8,480 nt of DNA from Spirochaetaceae bacterium (GTDB lineage: Bacteria > Spirochaetota > Spirochaetia > Treponematales > Breznakiellaceae), in the NCBI GenBank assembly GCA_031284295.1, contig JAITAE010000172.1, positions 1 to 8,480 of the forward strand. The letters are read 5' to 3'. The notes beneath the pieces are model-generated. The model did not search any database. It had not been told where the DNA came from and was given only the letters and a program-made list of their open reading frames with translations. The position numbers were made by a program, and so were the translations under genes. Positions 1 to 5,254 of this stretch are shown one piece after another; the first letter of the stretch is position 1, and every line of letters starts with the position of its first letter.

Positions 1-279
1 ACGCTGCTGGTGTATGTTTGGCGGAAAAATGACGCCGGCTATTGCTTTGAAACGAAGGTAATTAACGAAATATTTGCCAACGATCCGCCTATCCTTACGC
101 TTTCCCATTCCGATAAGCTCGCCGGCAGTCAACAAAACGAAAACAGTCAGGTCTTTGACTACTACGACAGCAGGGTCAGCGACGAAATAGAAAATGAACC
201 TGAAGGGTATGACTATCGCCATATAGAAGATACTATTGACTGGAATAAGCAAAGCAAAACTGAATATGAGGGCAATTAG
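1..279 (+). CDS. 3' end of an unrecognised acidic protein (partial)
   Basis: The reading frame is open from the first base, so the true start lies upstream of the window; a GTG at position 10 is only an internal candidate. The visible 92 codons begin with a short hydrophobic stretch (LLVYVW) followed by charged residues, which could be the end of a membrane segment. After that the chain is soluble and strongly acidic toward the C-terminus (runs such as SDEIENEPEGYDY and HIEDTIDW), with no catalytic motif I recognise. The stop TAG lies 5 bp before the comEC start, and a GAGGG at 268-272 inside its last codons could serve as the comEC ribosome-binding site, so the two are probably in one transcript. 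I do not recognise the family. Confidence 0.6.
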   Translation, partial: TLLVYVWRKNDAGYCFETKVINEIFANDPPILTLSHSDKLAGSQQNENSQVFDYYDSRVSDEIENEPEGYDYRHIEDTIDWNKQSKTEYEGN

Positions 280-284
280 TATGT

Positions 285-1835
285 ATGAATAACATTCAAA
301 ATCTTAGGGCGGCCTTTTACCGAATCAAGTTTCCATTTTTTGCGTTTGCCGCCTCGCTTGCCGCATACTACGGCTTTGCTCCGGCCTATGACGCGGGTAA
401 CCCGGCGCGGGTCTTGCTGCTAGCCGCGTTGCTGCTTACAGCGGTGCTGAGTTTACTGTATGTCATTGATTTAATGCGTATTTCCGGTCTTGACGGGCGC
501 GGCTTTAAAAAAGCATTCATCGCCGGCATCTTTTTTGCGGTTGGCTTTGCGTTAGGCGTAGCCTGCCGCGGGGCGGCGAACCGCAGTTACTATCTGTATC
601 CGGGTCTGGAGACAGATGACATTGTCGCGTTAAGCGGCAAGCTGCTTGACGATCCAAGGACTACGGCCTCCGGACGCGGCATGGCGCTGTTAAACTTAAG
701 CGCGTCGCACGGGAAGCGCGGTTTACGCGCCTCCGCCCGCGGAAAGACAATGGTATTTTTTCCAGAAGGCAGCATACCGCGCCTTAAAGAATTCGGTAGA
801 GGCAGCAAGATATACATCGAAGGAAATTTTATACAGACGAATGGCTCAACTTACGGTAAAACGCCGATGTTCCGCGCCAAGTCCGTCCATGTAACACTTC
901 CACCCCCCCGTTTTGAACAGTGGCGTACCGGAATACGCCTTGCGTTGATAGACGCTTTTTCTCCCGTAGACGCTTCCAGAGGCGGGGACTGGGGGGGACT
1001 TGCGCTCGCGTTGCTGCTGGGCATACGGGACAACCTTGACGGGGAACTGTCGGAACAGTACCGGAACGCAGGCTGTTCGTACATACTCGCTTTGTCCGGG
1101 ATGCACCTTGCGATAGTCTCGTCGCTCATAGCTTTTTTCTTGAAAAAGCCTCTCGGCATGAGGATGGCCGCTTTTGTTGGAGTAATATTTATTTTACTAT
1201 ATGTTTTTTTGGTAGGTGCGCAGCCTTCTCTTACTCGTGCGGCGATAATGTATGTTTTGGGCGCCATTACGATAATTTATGCTCTACCGGTGAACCCCGC
1301 ATTACTACTTGGTTTTTCGTTCGTAATACAAATATTTATGCAGCCCGATTCAGGAGATACCGTCTCGTTCATACTGTCCTACCTTGCGCTTGCCGGTATA
1401 CTTAGTCTGGGGCAGGGTATAGCGGGCCTGTTCCGCGGACACTTGCCCGAGATTGTAGCCTCGCCGCTTTCCGCCTCGCTGGGCGCTTTTTTGGGAACGA
1501 TAGCGGTCAGCATACTGTTTTTCGGTTCGCTACGGCCAATTGGCATAGTGGCGGGCTTAGTGATGGTGCCGCTTACAACGGTCTTCATGATCGGCGCCAT
1601 GGCCTACCTGCCGTTGCACTTTGCCGTGCCGCCACTGGCCCAAATGCTGGGACGTGGGCTGGACCTGGTCTACACGATTCTTGACCGGATAACACTCAAA
1701 GCGGGGCGCTTTCCGGAGATTTTATTTTCTAATGTTACAGGCAGCATAATAGTATCTATAATTCTACCCGTTATCATACTTATTATATGTAAAATAATAC
1801 ATAAAAAGAGATTGTATCTTGCAAAATTTTCTTGA
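285..1835 (+). CDS. comEC: ComEC/Rec2-family DNA-uptake channel protein lacking the metallo-beta-lactamase domain
   Basis: This is a polytopic inner-membrane protein of 516 residues. ComEC forms the channel that carries transforming single-stranded DNA into the cytoplasm. Three membrane segments lie near the N-terminus (about 15-34, 41-64 and 75-95), followed by a soluble OB-like region (about 110-205; DUF4131-type layout). The competence domain starts near 236. It contains LALSGMHLAI (268-277) and PSLTRAA (314-320), both typical of the family, then SFILSYLA (361-368) and further helices to the C-terminus. Full-length homologues such as the Bacillus protein are about 750-800 residues and end in a metallo-beta-lactamase domain; here the chain stops after the last helix with a basic tail. 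The start ATG at 285 was chosen because the ATG at 281 reaches a stop after three codons. The end overlaps ksgA. Whether the organism is naturally transformable cannot be told from this window. Confidence 0.92.
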   Translation: MNNIQNLRAAFYRIKFPFFAFAASLAAYYGFAPAYDAGNPARVLLLAALLLTAVLSLLYVIDLMRISGLDGRGFKKAFIAGIFFAVGFALGVACRGAANRSYYLYPGLETDDIVALSGKLLDDPRTTASGRGMALLNLSASHGKRGLRASARGKTMVFFPEGSIPRLKEFGRGSKIYIEGNFIQTNGSTYGKTPMFRAKSVHVTLPPPRFEQWRTGIRLALIDAFSPVDASRGGDWGGLALALLLGIRDNLDGELSEQYRNAGCSYILALSGMHLAIVSSLIAFFLKKPLGMRMAAFVGVIFILLYVFLVGAQPSLTRAAIMYVLGAITIIYALPVNPALLLGFSFVIQIFMQPDSGDTVSFILSYLALAGILSLGQGIAGLFRGHLPEIVASPLSASLGAFLGTIAVSILFFGSLRPIGIVAGLVMVPLTTVFMIGAMAYLPLHFAVPPLAQMLGRGLDLVYTILDRITLKAGRFPEILFSNVTGSIIVSIILPVIILIICKIIHKKRLYLAKFS

Positions 1836-2691
1836 TTATGATTCGCCCGCAGCTATAAACGCTTTTCTGCGTGAACGGGGACTTGCCGCACAAAAAAAAT
1901 TTGGCCAAAACTTCTTGATACGGCGTCGTGCCAGGGAAAAGCTGGTGGAAGCGCTGTCCCCGCCTGAGGGTTCTCTCGTCTGGGAGATAGGGGCGGGACT
2001 CGGCGCGATGACAGCCATCCTGCTCGACAGGGGCGCGTGTGTAAAAGCCTTCGAGATCGACAGAGGTTTTTGTGGGGTTCTGGCGGAACTTTTTTCGAAC
2101 GTCAAGAATTTTTCCCTTGTGGAAGGAGACGCGCTTGAAACATGGAAAGGGGAGGGCGGCGCGGAATTTCTTGCCGGTAACCTGCCATACAACATAGCGG
2201 CCCGCCTGATGGGCGGCTTTATCGAGAGCGGTGTATTCTTTCGGCGCATGGTGGTAACGGTTCAGCGTGAGGTAGCCAGGCGCATGGCGGCAAAACCCGG
2301 TTCTCCGGATTATTCCTCGTTTTCCGTCCTATGCTCATCCGTCTATACGGTAAGGCCCGTGATCACTTTAAAAGGTGATTGTTTTTTTCCAGCCCCGAAT
2401 GTCGAATCGGAGGGGCTCTGCCTTGAACTGAAAGACGCCACCAACCGTGAAGGATACACGCCGCTTTTTTACAGTACCGTGCGCGCGCTGTTTGCATCCC
2501 GCCGCAAGACGCTGAAAAATAACCTGCTTGCATTCGTCAAACTTCGGGCGGCAAAGGACGGTATAGCGGCGGAAGAGCTTTGCGCCAGCCTTTTGCGGAC
2601 TGCCGGTCTGCATCCCGGGGAACGTGCCGAAAACCTTGCCTGTGAAGATTTTCTACGGCTTTCAACCACGCTTACGTGCTATTTGCGCTAG
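1819..2691 (+). CDS. ksgA: 16S rRNA (adenine(1518)-N6/adenine(1519)-N6)-dimethyltransferase
   Basis: KsgA (RsmA) dimethylates two adjacent adenines in the 3' hairpin of 16S rRNA during late 30S assembly, using S-adenosylmethionine. The 290-residue protein shows the N-terminal KKFGQNFL (26-33), SAM motif I EIGAGLGAMT (56-65), the acidic EID (79-81) after strand 2, D104 in the GDA motif, the catalytic NLPY (121-124) and FFPAPNVES further on. The C-terminal helical domain is intact, and the length is slightly above the roughly 270 usual for the family. The TTG at 1819 is the only sensible start, because no ATG or GTG lies before the conserved region. It is preceded by an AAAAAGAG purine run at 1803-1810 and overlaps the last 17 bp of comEC, which suggests translational coupling. 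Loss of this enzyme gives kasugamycin resistance in other bacteria. Confidence 0.96.
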   Translation: MQNFLDYDSPAAINAFLRERGLAAQKKFGQNFLIRRRAREKLVEALSPPEGSLVWEIGAGLGAMTAILLDRGACVKAFEIDRGFCGVLAELFSNVKNFSLVEGDALETWKGEGGAEFLAGNLPYNIAARLMGGFIESGVFFRRMVVTVQREVARRMAAKPGSPDYSSFSVLCSSVYTVRPVITLKGDCFFPAPNVESEGLCLELKDATNREGYTPLFYSTVRALFASRRKTLKNNLLAFVKLRAAKDGIAAEELCASLLRTAGLHPGERAENLACEDFLRLSTTLTCYLR

Positions 2692-2721
2692 CAGCCTGTT
2701 ATGCTTTGCGCATAAAACCAC

Positions 2722-2747
2722 AAGAATCGCCGATTAAGCGATTTTTT
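2722..2747 (+). terminator. possible intrinsic terminator after ksgA
   Basis: AATCGC (2725-2730) pairs with GCGATT (2738-2743) around a 7-base loop. The stem can be extended outward through one G-T and two A-T pairs into a run of six T (2742-2747). It lies 30 bp after the ksgA stop. The stem is only moderately strong and uses part of the T run, so termination efficiency is uncertain. A smaller hairpin (TTATGC/GCATAA, 2699-2715) sits just before it. Confidence 0.45.
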
Positions 2748-2773
2748 ACCTTGCAAACTTCCGCGAGTCAATG

Positions 2774-2797
2774 TCGCAGGCGCTATCGCGCTTGCGA
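2774..2797. repeat. GC-rich inverted repeat (hairpin)
   Basis: Two 10-base arms (2774-2783 and 2788-2797) are complementary across a 4-base loop, all Watson-Crick except one G-T pair. It lies in the ksgA-folT intergenic region between the possible terminator and the next promoter. There is no T run on either strand, so a simple terminator is unlikely. It could be a REP-like palindrome or part of an mRNA 3' end structure. Confidence 0.5.
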
Positions 2798-2828
2798 CCG
2801 CCGCGGCAAGAAAACTGGCAAAAAAAAC

Positions 2829-2857
2829 TTGCTTTTTCCCGGAAGCGCTGATAGTAT
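2829..2857 (+). promoter_or_regulatory. candidate sigma-70 type promoter for the ECF operon
   Basis: TTGCTT (2829-2834) and TAGTAT (2852-2857) are separated by 17 bp, and the downstream bases are AT-rich. Transcription would begin near 2864, about 290 bases before the folT start, giving a long leader that covers the structured element at 2902-2997. The match to consensus is moderate, and other AT-rich hexamers lie nearby, so the exact position is tentative. Confidence 0.35.
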
Positions 2858-2875
2858 TATAACAACAGCTTCCGG
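2839..2875. repeat. inverted repeat with AT-rich loop
   Basis: CCGGAAGC (2839-2846) and GCTTCCGG (2868-2875) are perfect 8-bp complements around a 21-base AT-rich loop. The loop contains the candidate -10 box of the next promoter. A palindrome straddling a promoter in this way could be a protein-binding site (operator) as well as an RNA hairpin. No regulator is encoded nearby to support either reading. Confidence 0.4.
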
Positions 2876-2901
2876 ACGCTTAAAACGGACGGCAGTAAAC
2901 T

Positions 2902-2997
2902 AGGCATCATATTCCAGGACCACACTTCAGGGATGGGGATGCCTTGATGAAATTTCCGCGTATCGCGGACCGACCCAAGGAGGATCCTATGATGCCT
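2902..2997 (+). ncRNA. structured mRNA leader, candidate riboswitch or attenuator upstream of folT
   Basis: AGGCATCATA (2902-2911) and TATGATGCCT (2988-2997) form a perfect 10-bp closing stem around a 76-base interior. Inside is a second hairpin, TCCGCG/CGCGGA (2955-2960 and 2964-2969) with a 3-base loop. The left arm also has an alternative partner: AGGCATC (2902-2908) can pair with GATGCCT at 2938-2944, which excludes the outer stem. A consensus Shine-Dalgarno, AAGGAGGA (2977-2984), lies just inside the right arm, and the arm itself holds two ATG codons, so the outer stem would hide a translation start. Folate-uptake genes in Firmicutes are often preceded by the tetrahydrofolate riboswitch, but I could not match the conserved bases of that class or of the other common classes I compared. 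The ligand, if any, is unknown. Confidence 0.5.
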
Positions 2998-3024
2998 GAC
3001 AGAGCGGCATTTCAATTCAGGTAA
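2989..3024 (+). CDS. possible 11-codon leader peptide
   Basis: A tiny frame, ATG ATG CCT and so on to TAA, encodes MMPDRAAFQFR. It is preceded at 4-5 bases by AAGGAGGA (2977-2984), as good a ribosome-binding site as that of folT itself. Its start codons lie in the right arm of the 2902-2997 stem, so ribosome entry here and formation of that stem would compete. The peptide has no run of a single amino acid that would suggest classical amino-acid attenuation. It may instead be a decoy or coupling frame, or a chance consequence of a purine-rich loop. Confidence 0.3.
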   Translation: MMPDRAAFQFR

Positions 3025-3126
3025 CGTTACGCTTACCTTTCAATCATTTACATTTTTGGCAACGCGGGAGGGCCGGATCGCCTAAACGCGAATCTGTGCG
3101 CGTAAACTATACGCTGCGTAATTTTT
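3019..3126 (+). other. rest of the folT leader: two weak hairpins, no gene seen
   Basis: AGGTAA/TTACCT (3019-3024 with 3033-3038) and GCGTA/TACGC (3100-3104 with 3110-3114) are short perfect stems. The second is followed 7 bases later by TTTTT (3122-3126), so it could act as a weak attenuator just before the folT ribosome-binding site. No open reading frame of note lies between 3025 and 3128. Confidence 0.3.
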
Positions 3127-3134
3127 AAATGTGC

Positions 3135-3150
3135 AAACCTAAGGAGGTTT
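3135..3150 (+). promoter_or_regulatory. folT ribosome-binding site within a small hairpin
   Basis: AAGGAGG (3141-3147) is a consensus Shine-Dalgarno 6 bases before the folT ATG. AAACCT (3135-3140) and AGGTTT (3145-3150) are perfectly complementary around a 4-base loop, so the core of the site can be paired. The stem is short and would be in equilibrium with the open form, as in translational switches. Confidence 0.5.
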
Positions 3151-3153
3151 TGT

Positions 3154-3726
3154 ATGTCCAAAGTAAAAAAACTTGTTCTCGCAAGTCTGTTGCTTGCGAT
3201 CCTGATCATTGTGGAGCGTCTTATTTCTGTACAGACGCAGTTTTTGCGTATAAGTTTCGCGTATGTCCCGATTATGTTATGCGCGATTCTGATGGGGCCG
3301 GCCTGGAGTGCCGGTGTGGCGGCCCTGGGTGATTTGATAGGGGCGCTGTTGTTTCCGAAGGGCCCATTCTTTCCGGGTTTTACCCTGAGTGCGCTGCTGA
3401 CAGGACTGATACACGGCCTGCTGCTTTACAATACAAAAAACAATCGACAGTTTTTAGTGCGCCTCATCATCAGCACTTTCACGGTTTTGGTTTTTATTCA
3501 TATCGGGTTGACGAGTCTGTGGCTTGTTATAATGTACAAAAAGGCGTTCATCGCATTCGCTTCAGCGCGCGTTATTGCCGCCGCGATTCTGCTTCCGATA
3601 GAAGCGGGTACGATATTTTTGTTAAAAGTATTTTTGGACCCTGTCATGAAAACATTTTTGGCGTCAGAAAAAGACACGGACAGCGAATCTTACGTTCCTG
3701 ACGATGAAAAGCGGGAAACTGTATAA
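3154..3726 (+). CDS. folT: ECF transporter substrate-binding (S) component, folate family (FolT-like)
   Basis: This is a membrane protein of 190 residues with about six hydrophobic segments. It is the vitamin-binding subunit of an energy-coupling-factor importer. RISFAYVPIML (32-42), GDLIGALLFP (59-68) and LLFPKGPFFPGFTLSA (65-80) closely follow the pattern of the folate-family S components known in Firmicutes. Small residues in the first helix (LASLLLAI, 9-16) fit the helix that packs on the T component. The hydrophilic, acidic tail after about 170 is longer than usual. ATG 3154 has a consensus Shine-Dalgarno. The ATPase gene follows 5 bp downstream, and the T component after that. Folate or a reduced folate is the likely substrate by family, but related S components can differ in specificity, so the substrate is inferred. 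Confidence 0.85.
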   Translation: MSKVKKLVLASLLLAILIIVERLISVQTQFLRISFAYVPIMLCAILMGPAWSAGVAALGDLIGALLFPKGPFFPGFTLSALLTGLIHGLLLYNTKNNRQFLVRLIISTFTVLVFIHIGLTSLWLVIMYKKAFIAFASARVIAAAILLPIEAGTIFLLKVFLDPVMKTFLASEKDTDSESYVPDDEKRETV

Positions 3727-3731
3727 AATAA

Positions 3732-4553
3732 ATGATAACTATCTCTAACCTGTACTATGAGTATACTTCTGGAAAAACGGCACTTTCCGGGATAAACCTG
3801 TGTATACAAAAAGGGGAATTTGTCGCGATTGTAGGGCGCAACGGTTCCGGTAAATCTACGCTTGCGCGGATTATGGCGGGCATAGAGCGTCCGAGCCGCG
3901 GTTTCTGTAGGGTAAACGGCATCGACACCCGTGATAAAACCAAATTTCTTGAACTGCGCAGGACGGTCGGCATCGTGTTTCAGAATCCTGAAAATCAAAT
4001 CGTGTTTGAAAAAGTACATGACGATATAGCGTTTGCGCTACGGAATCTTGGTTTAGGACAAGATGAAATCGAGCAGCGGATCAGTGAAGTGATAAAATCC
4101 ATGAAAATAGAACGTTTTATCGACTCGTTTGAGTTGTCAATGGGGCAAAAACAGCGCGCCGCTATTGCCGGCGTGCTTGCCATGCGGTGCGAATGTATCA
4201 TTTTTGATGAACCGACCGCGATGCTGGATCCCAGGGGCAAGAAGGATATTCACAACATAATCGTGGAACTGCACAAGAAAGGCTTTACGATCGTATATGT
4301 CACGAACGTCATCGATGAAGTTTTGTCGGCTGACCGTATTATGATTTTGGACTCAGGCGGCATCAAGCATGAATTCAAGCGGGATGAATTGCTTGAAAAT
4401 GTAGAAATGTTAAAAACATTTTCGCTGGAGATGCCGTTGATTATGGATATCATTGTCCGTTTGAAAGGGCGTAATGTTGACATTGACACTAAGGCGCGGA
4501 CGGTTGACGAACTTGTCGAGACTCTTGCAAATGTTGTGGGGAGCAGAGTATGA
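3732..4553 (+). CDS. ecfA: ECF transporter ATP-binding protein (EcfA type) with altered switch residue
   Basis: This cytoplasmic ABC ATPase of 273 residues powers the ECF importer. Visible motifs are Walker A GRNGSGKST (35-43), Q-loop QNPENQ (84-89, the form typical of ECF ATPases), signature LSMGQ (135-139, normally LSGGQ), Walker B CIIFDEP with the catalytic Glu at 160, and D-loop MLD (164-166). At the switch position the sequence is YVTNVIDEV, with Asn192 where nearly all ABC ATPases have His. A C-terminal extension of about 60 residues matches the usual EcfA length. It starts 5 bp after folT and shares an ATGA overlap with the T component. ECF modules usually have two different ATPases; only one is encoded here, so it either forms a homodimer or pairs with a second ATPase encoded elsewhere. 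Confidence 0.9.
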   Translation: MITISNLYYEYTSGKTALSGINLCIQKGEFVAIVGRNGSGKSTLARIMAGIERPSRGFCRVNGIDTRDKTKFLELRRTVGIVFQNPENQIVFEKVHDDIAFALRNLGLGQDEIEQRISEVIKSMKIERFIDSFELSMGQKQRAAIAGVLAMRCECIIFDEPTAMLDPRGKKDIHNIIVELHKKGFTIVYVTNVIDEVLSADRIMILDSGGIKHEFKRDELLENVEMLKTFSLEMPLIMDIIVRLKGRNVDIDTKARTVDELVETLANVVGSRV

Positions 4554-5110
4554 AAAATATGTTAAAAGTTTTTTTATTGGCGGCTTATGCGGTGGGCGTA
4601 TTCTTTATTTCTAATTTTTGGGCGATAGGCGCCCTGATCGTCTTTAATATCTGCATGATGATTTTTGTGCGACTCCCTCCGAAAAGCGCGCTGCTGTATA
4701 TGCGTGGCGTAATGCCATTTATTATTTTGGCGGCGCTTATCAACCTTATCACGGGCTCATGGCAGGAAGCGGCGCTGACCTTTGCGAGGCTTGTCCTGGT
4801 CTGCAATATTACTCAGAGTTTCAGAAACATCGTAAATTCCATGCAGCTTGCGAACGCGATAGAAACATTTTGCCGTCCGCTAAAAATCTTCAAGGTTGAA
4901 CCGCGCGATGTGGGCCTCATGGTGTGCATCTGCATAGCGTTCATTCCCGTACTACAGCGCGAGTTCGAGCAGATTAAATGCGGACTACAGGCAAAAGGTA
5001 TGCCTGTAAAACCGCGAAACGTTAAATACATTTTAAAGCCCTTTTTGTACGGCATCTTTAAACGGACCGACGAGATAAGTAACGCGCTACGAGCAAAGGC
5101 CTACTGCTAA
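4550..5110 (+). CDS. ecfT: ECF transporter transmembrane (T) component, short form
   Basis: This membrane protein of 186 residues belongs to the CbiQ/EcfT family and couples the ATPases to the S component. Hydrophobic segments lie at about 7-40, 52-67, 77-88 and 120-135, followed by the long amphipathic coupling helices. Classical T components have two ARG motifs that dock in the ATPases. Here the corresponding places read LQAKG (146-150) and LRAKAY (180-185), so Arg is replaced by Lys in both and the last Gly is Ala in the second. The chain stops right after the second motif, without the final membrane helix seen in longer members of about 260 residues; short T components of around 200 residues are known. 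The start ATG overlaps the ecfA stop by 4 bases, so translation is coupled. Product assignment rests on fold pattern and operon context. Confidence 0.8.
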   Translation: MKNMLKVFLLAAYAVGVFFISNFWAIGALIVFNICMMIFVRLPPKSALLYMRGVMPFIILAALINLITGSWQEAALTFARLVLVCNITQSFRNIVNSMQLANAIETFCRPLKIFKVEPRDVGLMVCICIAFIPVLQREFEQIKCGLQAKGMPVKPRNVKYILKPFLYGIFKRTDEISNALRAKAYC

Positions 5111-5120
5111 ACCGTTAAGG

Positions 5121-5180
5121 AAATGCGCGGCAAATAACATGACCGTTTGGTCATGTTATTTACTTATTTGCTACGCATTT
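5121..5180. terminator. nested hairpin between convergent genes, probable bidirectional terminator
   Basis: A perfect 13-bp stem (5132-5144 with 5149-5161) has a 4-base loop. Outside it, AAATGCG (5121-5127) pairs with CGCATTT (5174-5180). In addition, GCAAATAA (5130-5137) can pair with TTATTTGC (5164-5171) in place of the base of the inner stem, so two folds are possible. It begins 10 bp after the ecfT stop, in the right place to end the ECF operon, and is symmetrical enough to act on the opposite strand. The T run after it is interrupted. Confidence 0.6.
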
Positions 5181-5198
5181 TATTCGCAAATGGTGTCA

Positions 5199-5233
5199 CC
5201 CCCGCCGCAAACTTGTTTGCGCCTCCGCGGGGG
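5199..5233. terminator. GC-rich nested hairpin downstream of the PASTA gene
   Basis: An outer stem CCCCCGC/GCGGGGG (5199-5205 with 5227-5233) encloses an inner stem GCAAAC/GTTTGC (5207-5212 with 5215-5220). It lies about 20 bp beyond the stop of the minus-strand gene. No T run follows on either strand, so it may protect 3' ends or act as a REP-like palindrome rather than a simple terminator. The GTTTGC arm recurs in the hairpin at 8334-8354. Confidence 0.45.
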
Positions 5234-5254
5234 GATGTCATTTATACACAGTTC

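Noticed and set aside
903..997. C7 (903-909) and G7 (991-997) runs in comEC as phase-variation sites
   Set aside because: Seven bases is below the length at which homopolymers usually slip often enough to matter, and the frame is intact.
2676..2903. 75-codon plus-strand frame overlapping the end of ksgA
   Set aside because: It runs through the hairpin cluster, has no Shine-Dalgarno, an unusual Arg/Lys/Cys-rich composition and no recognisable motif; best explained as chance.
2946..2970. Hammerhead-like core near GATGA in the folT leader
   Set aside because: The required CUGANGA is not present (the base before UGAUGA is U, not C), and no GAAA plus cleavage triplet is positioned to complete it.
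2902..2997. Integron attC site
   Set aside because: The ends lack the RYYYAAC and GTTRRRY core sites, and no integrase or cassette pattern is near.
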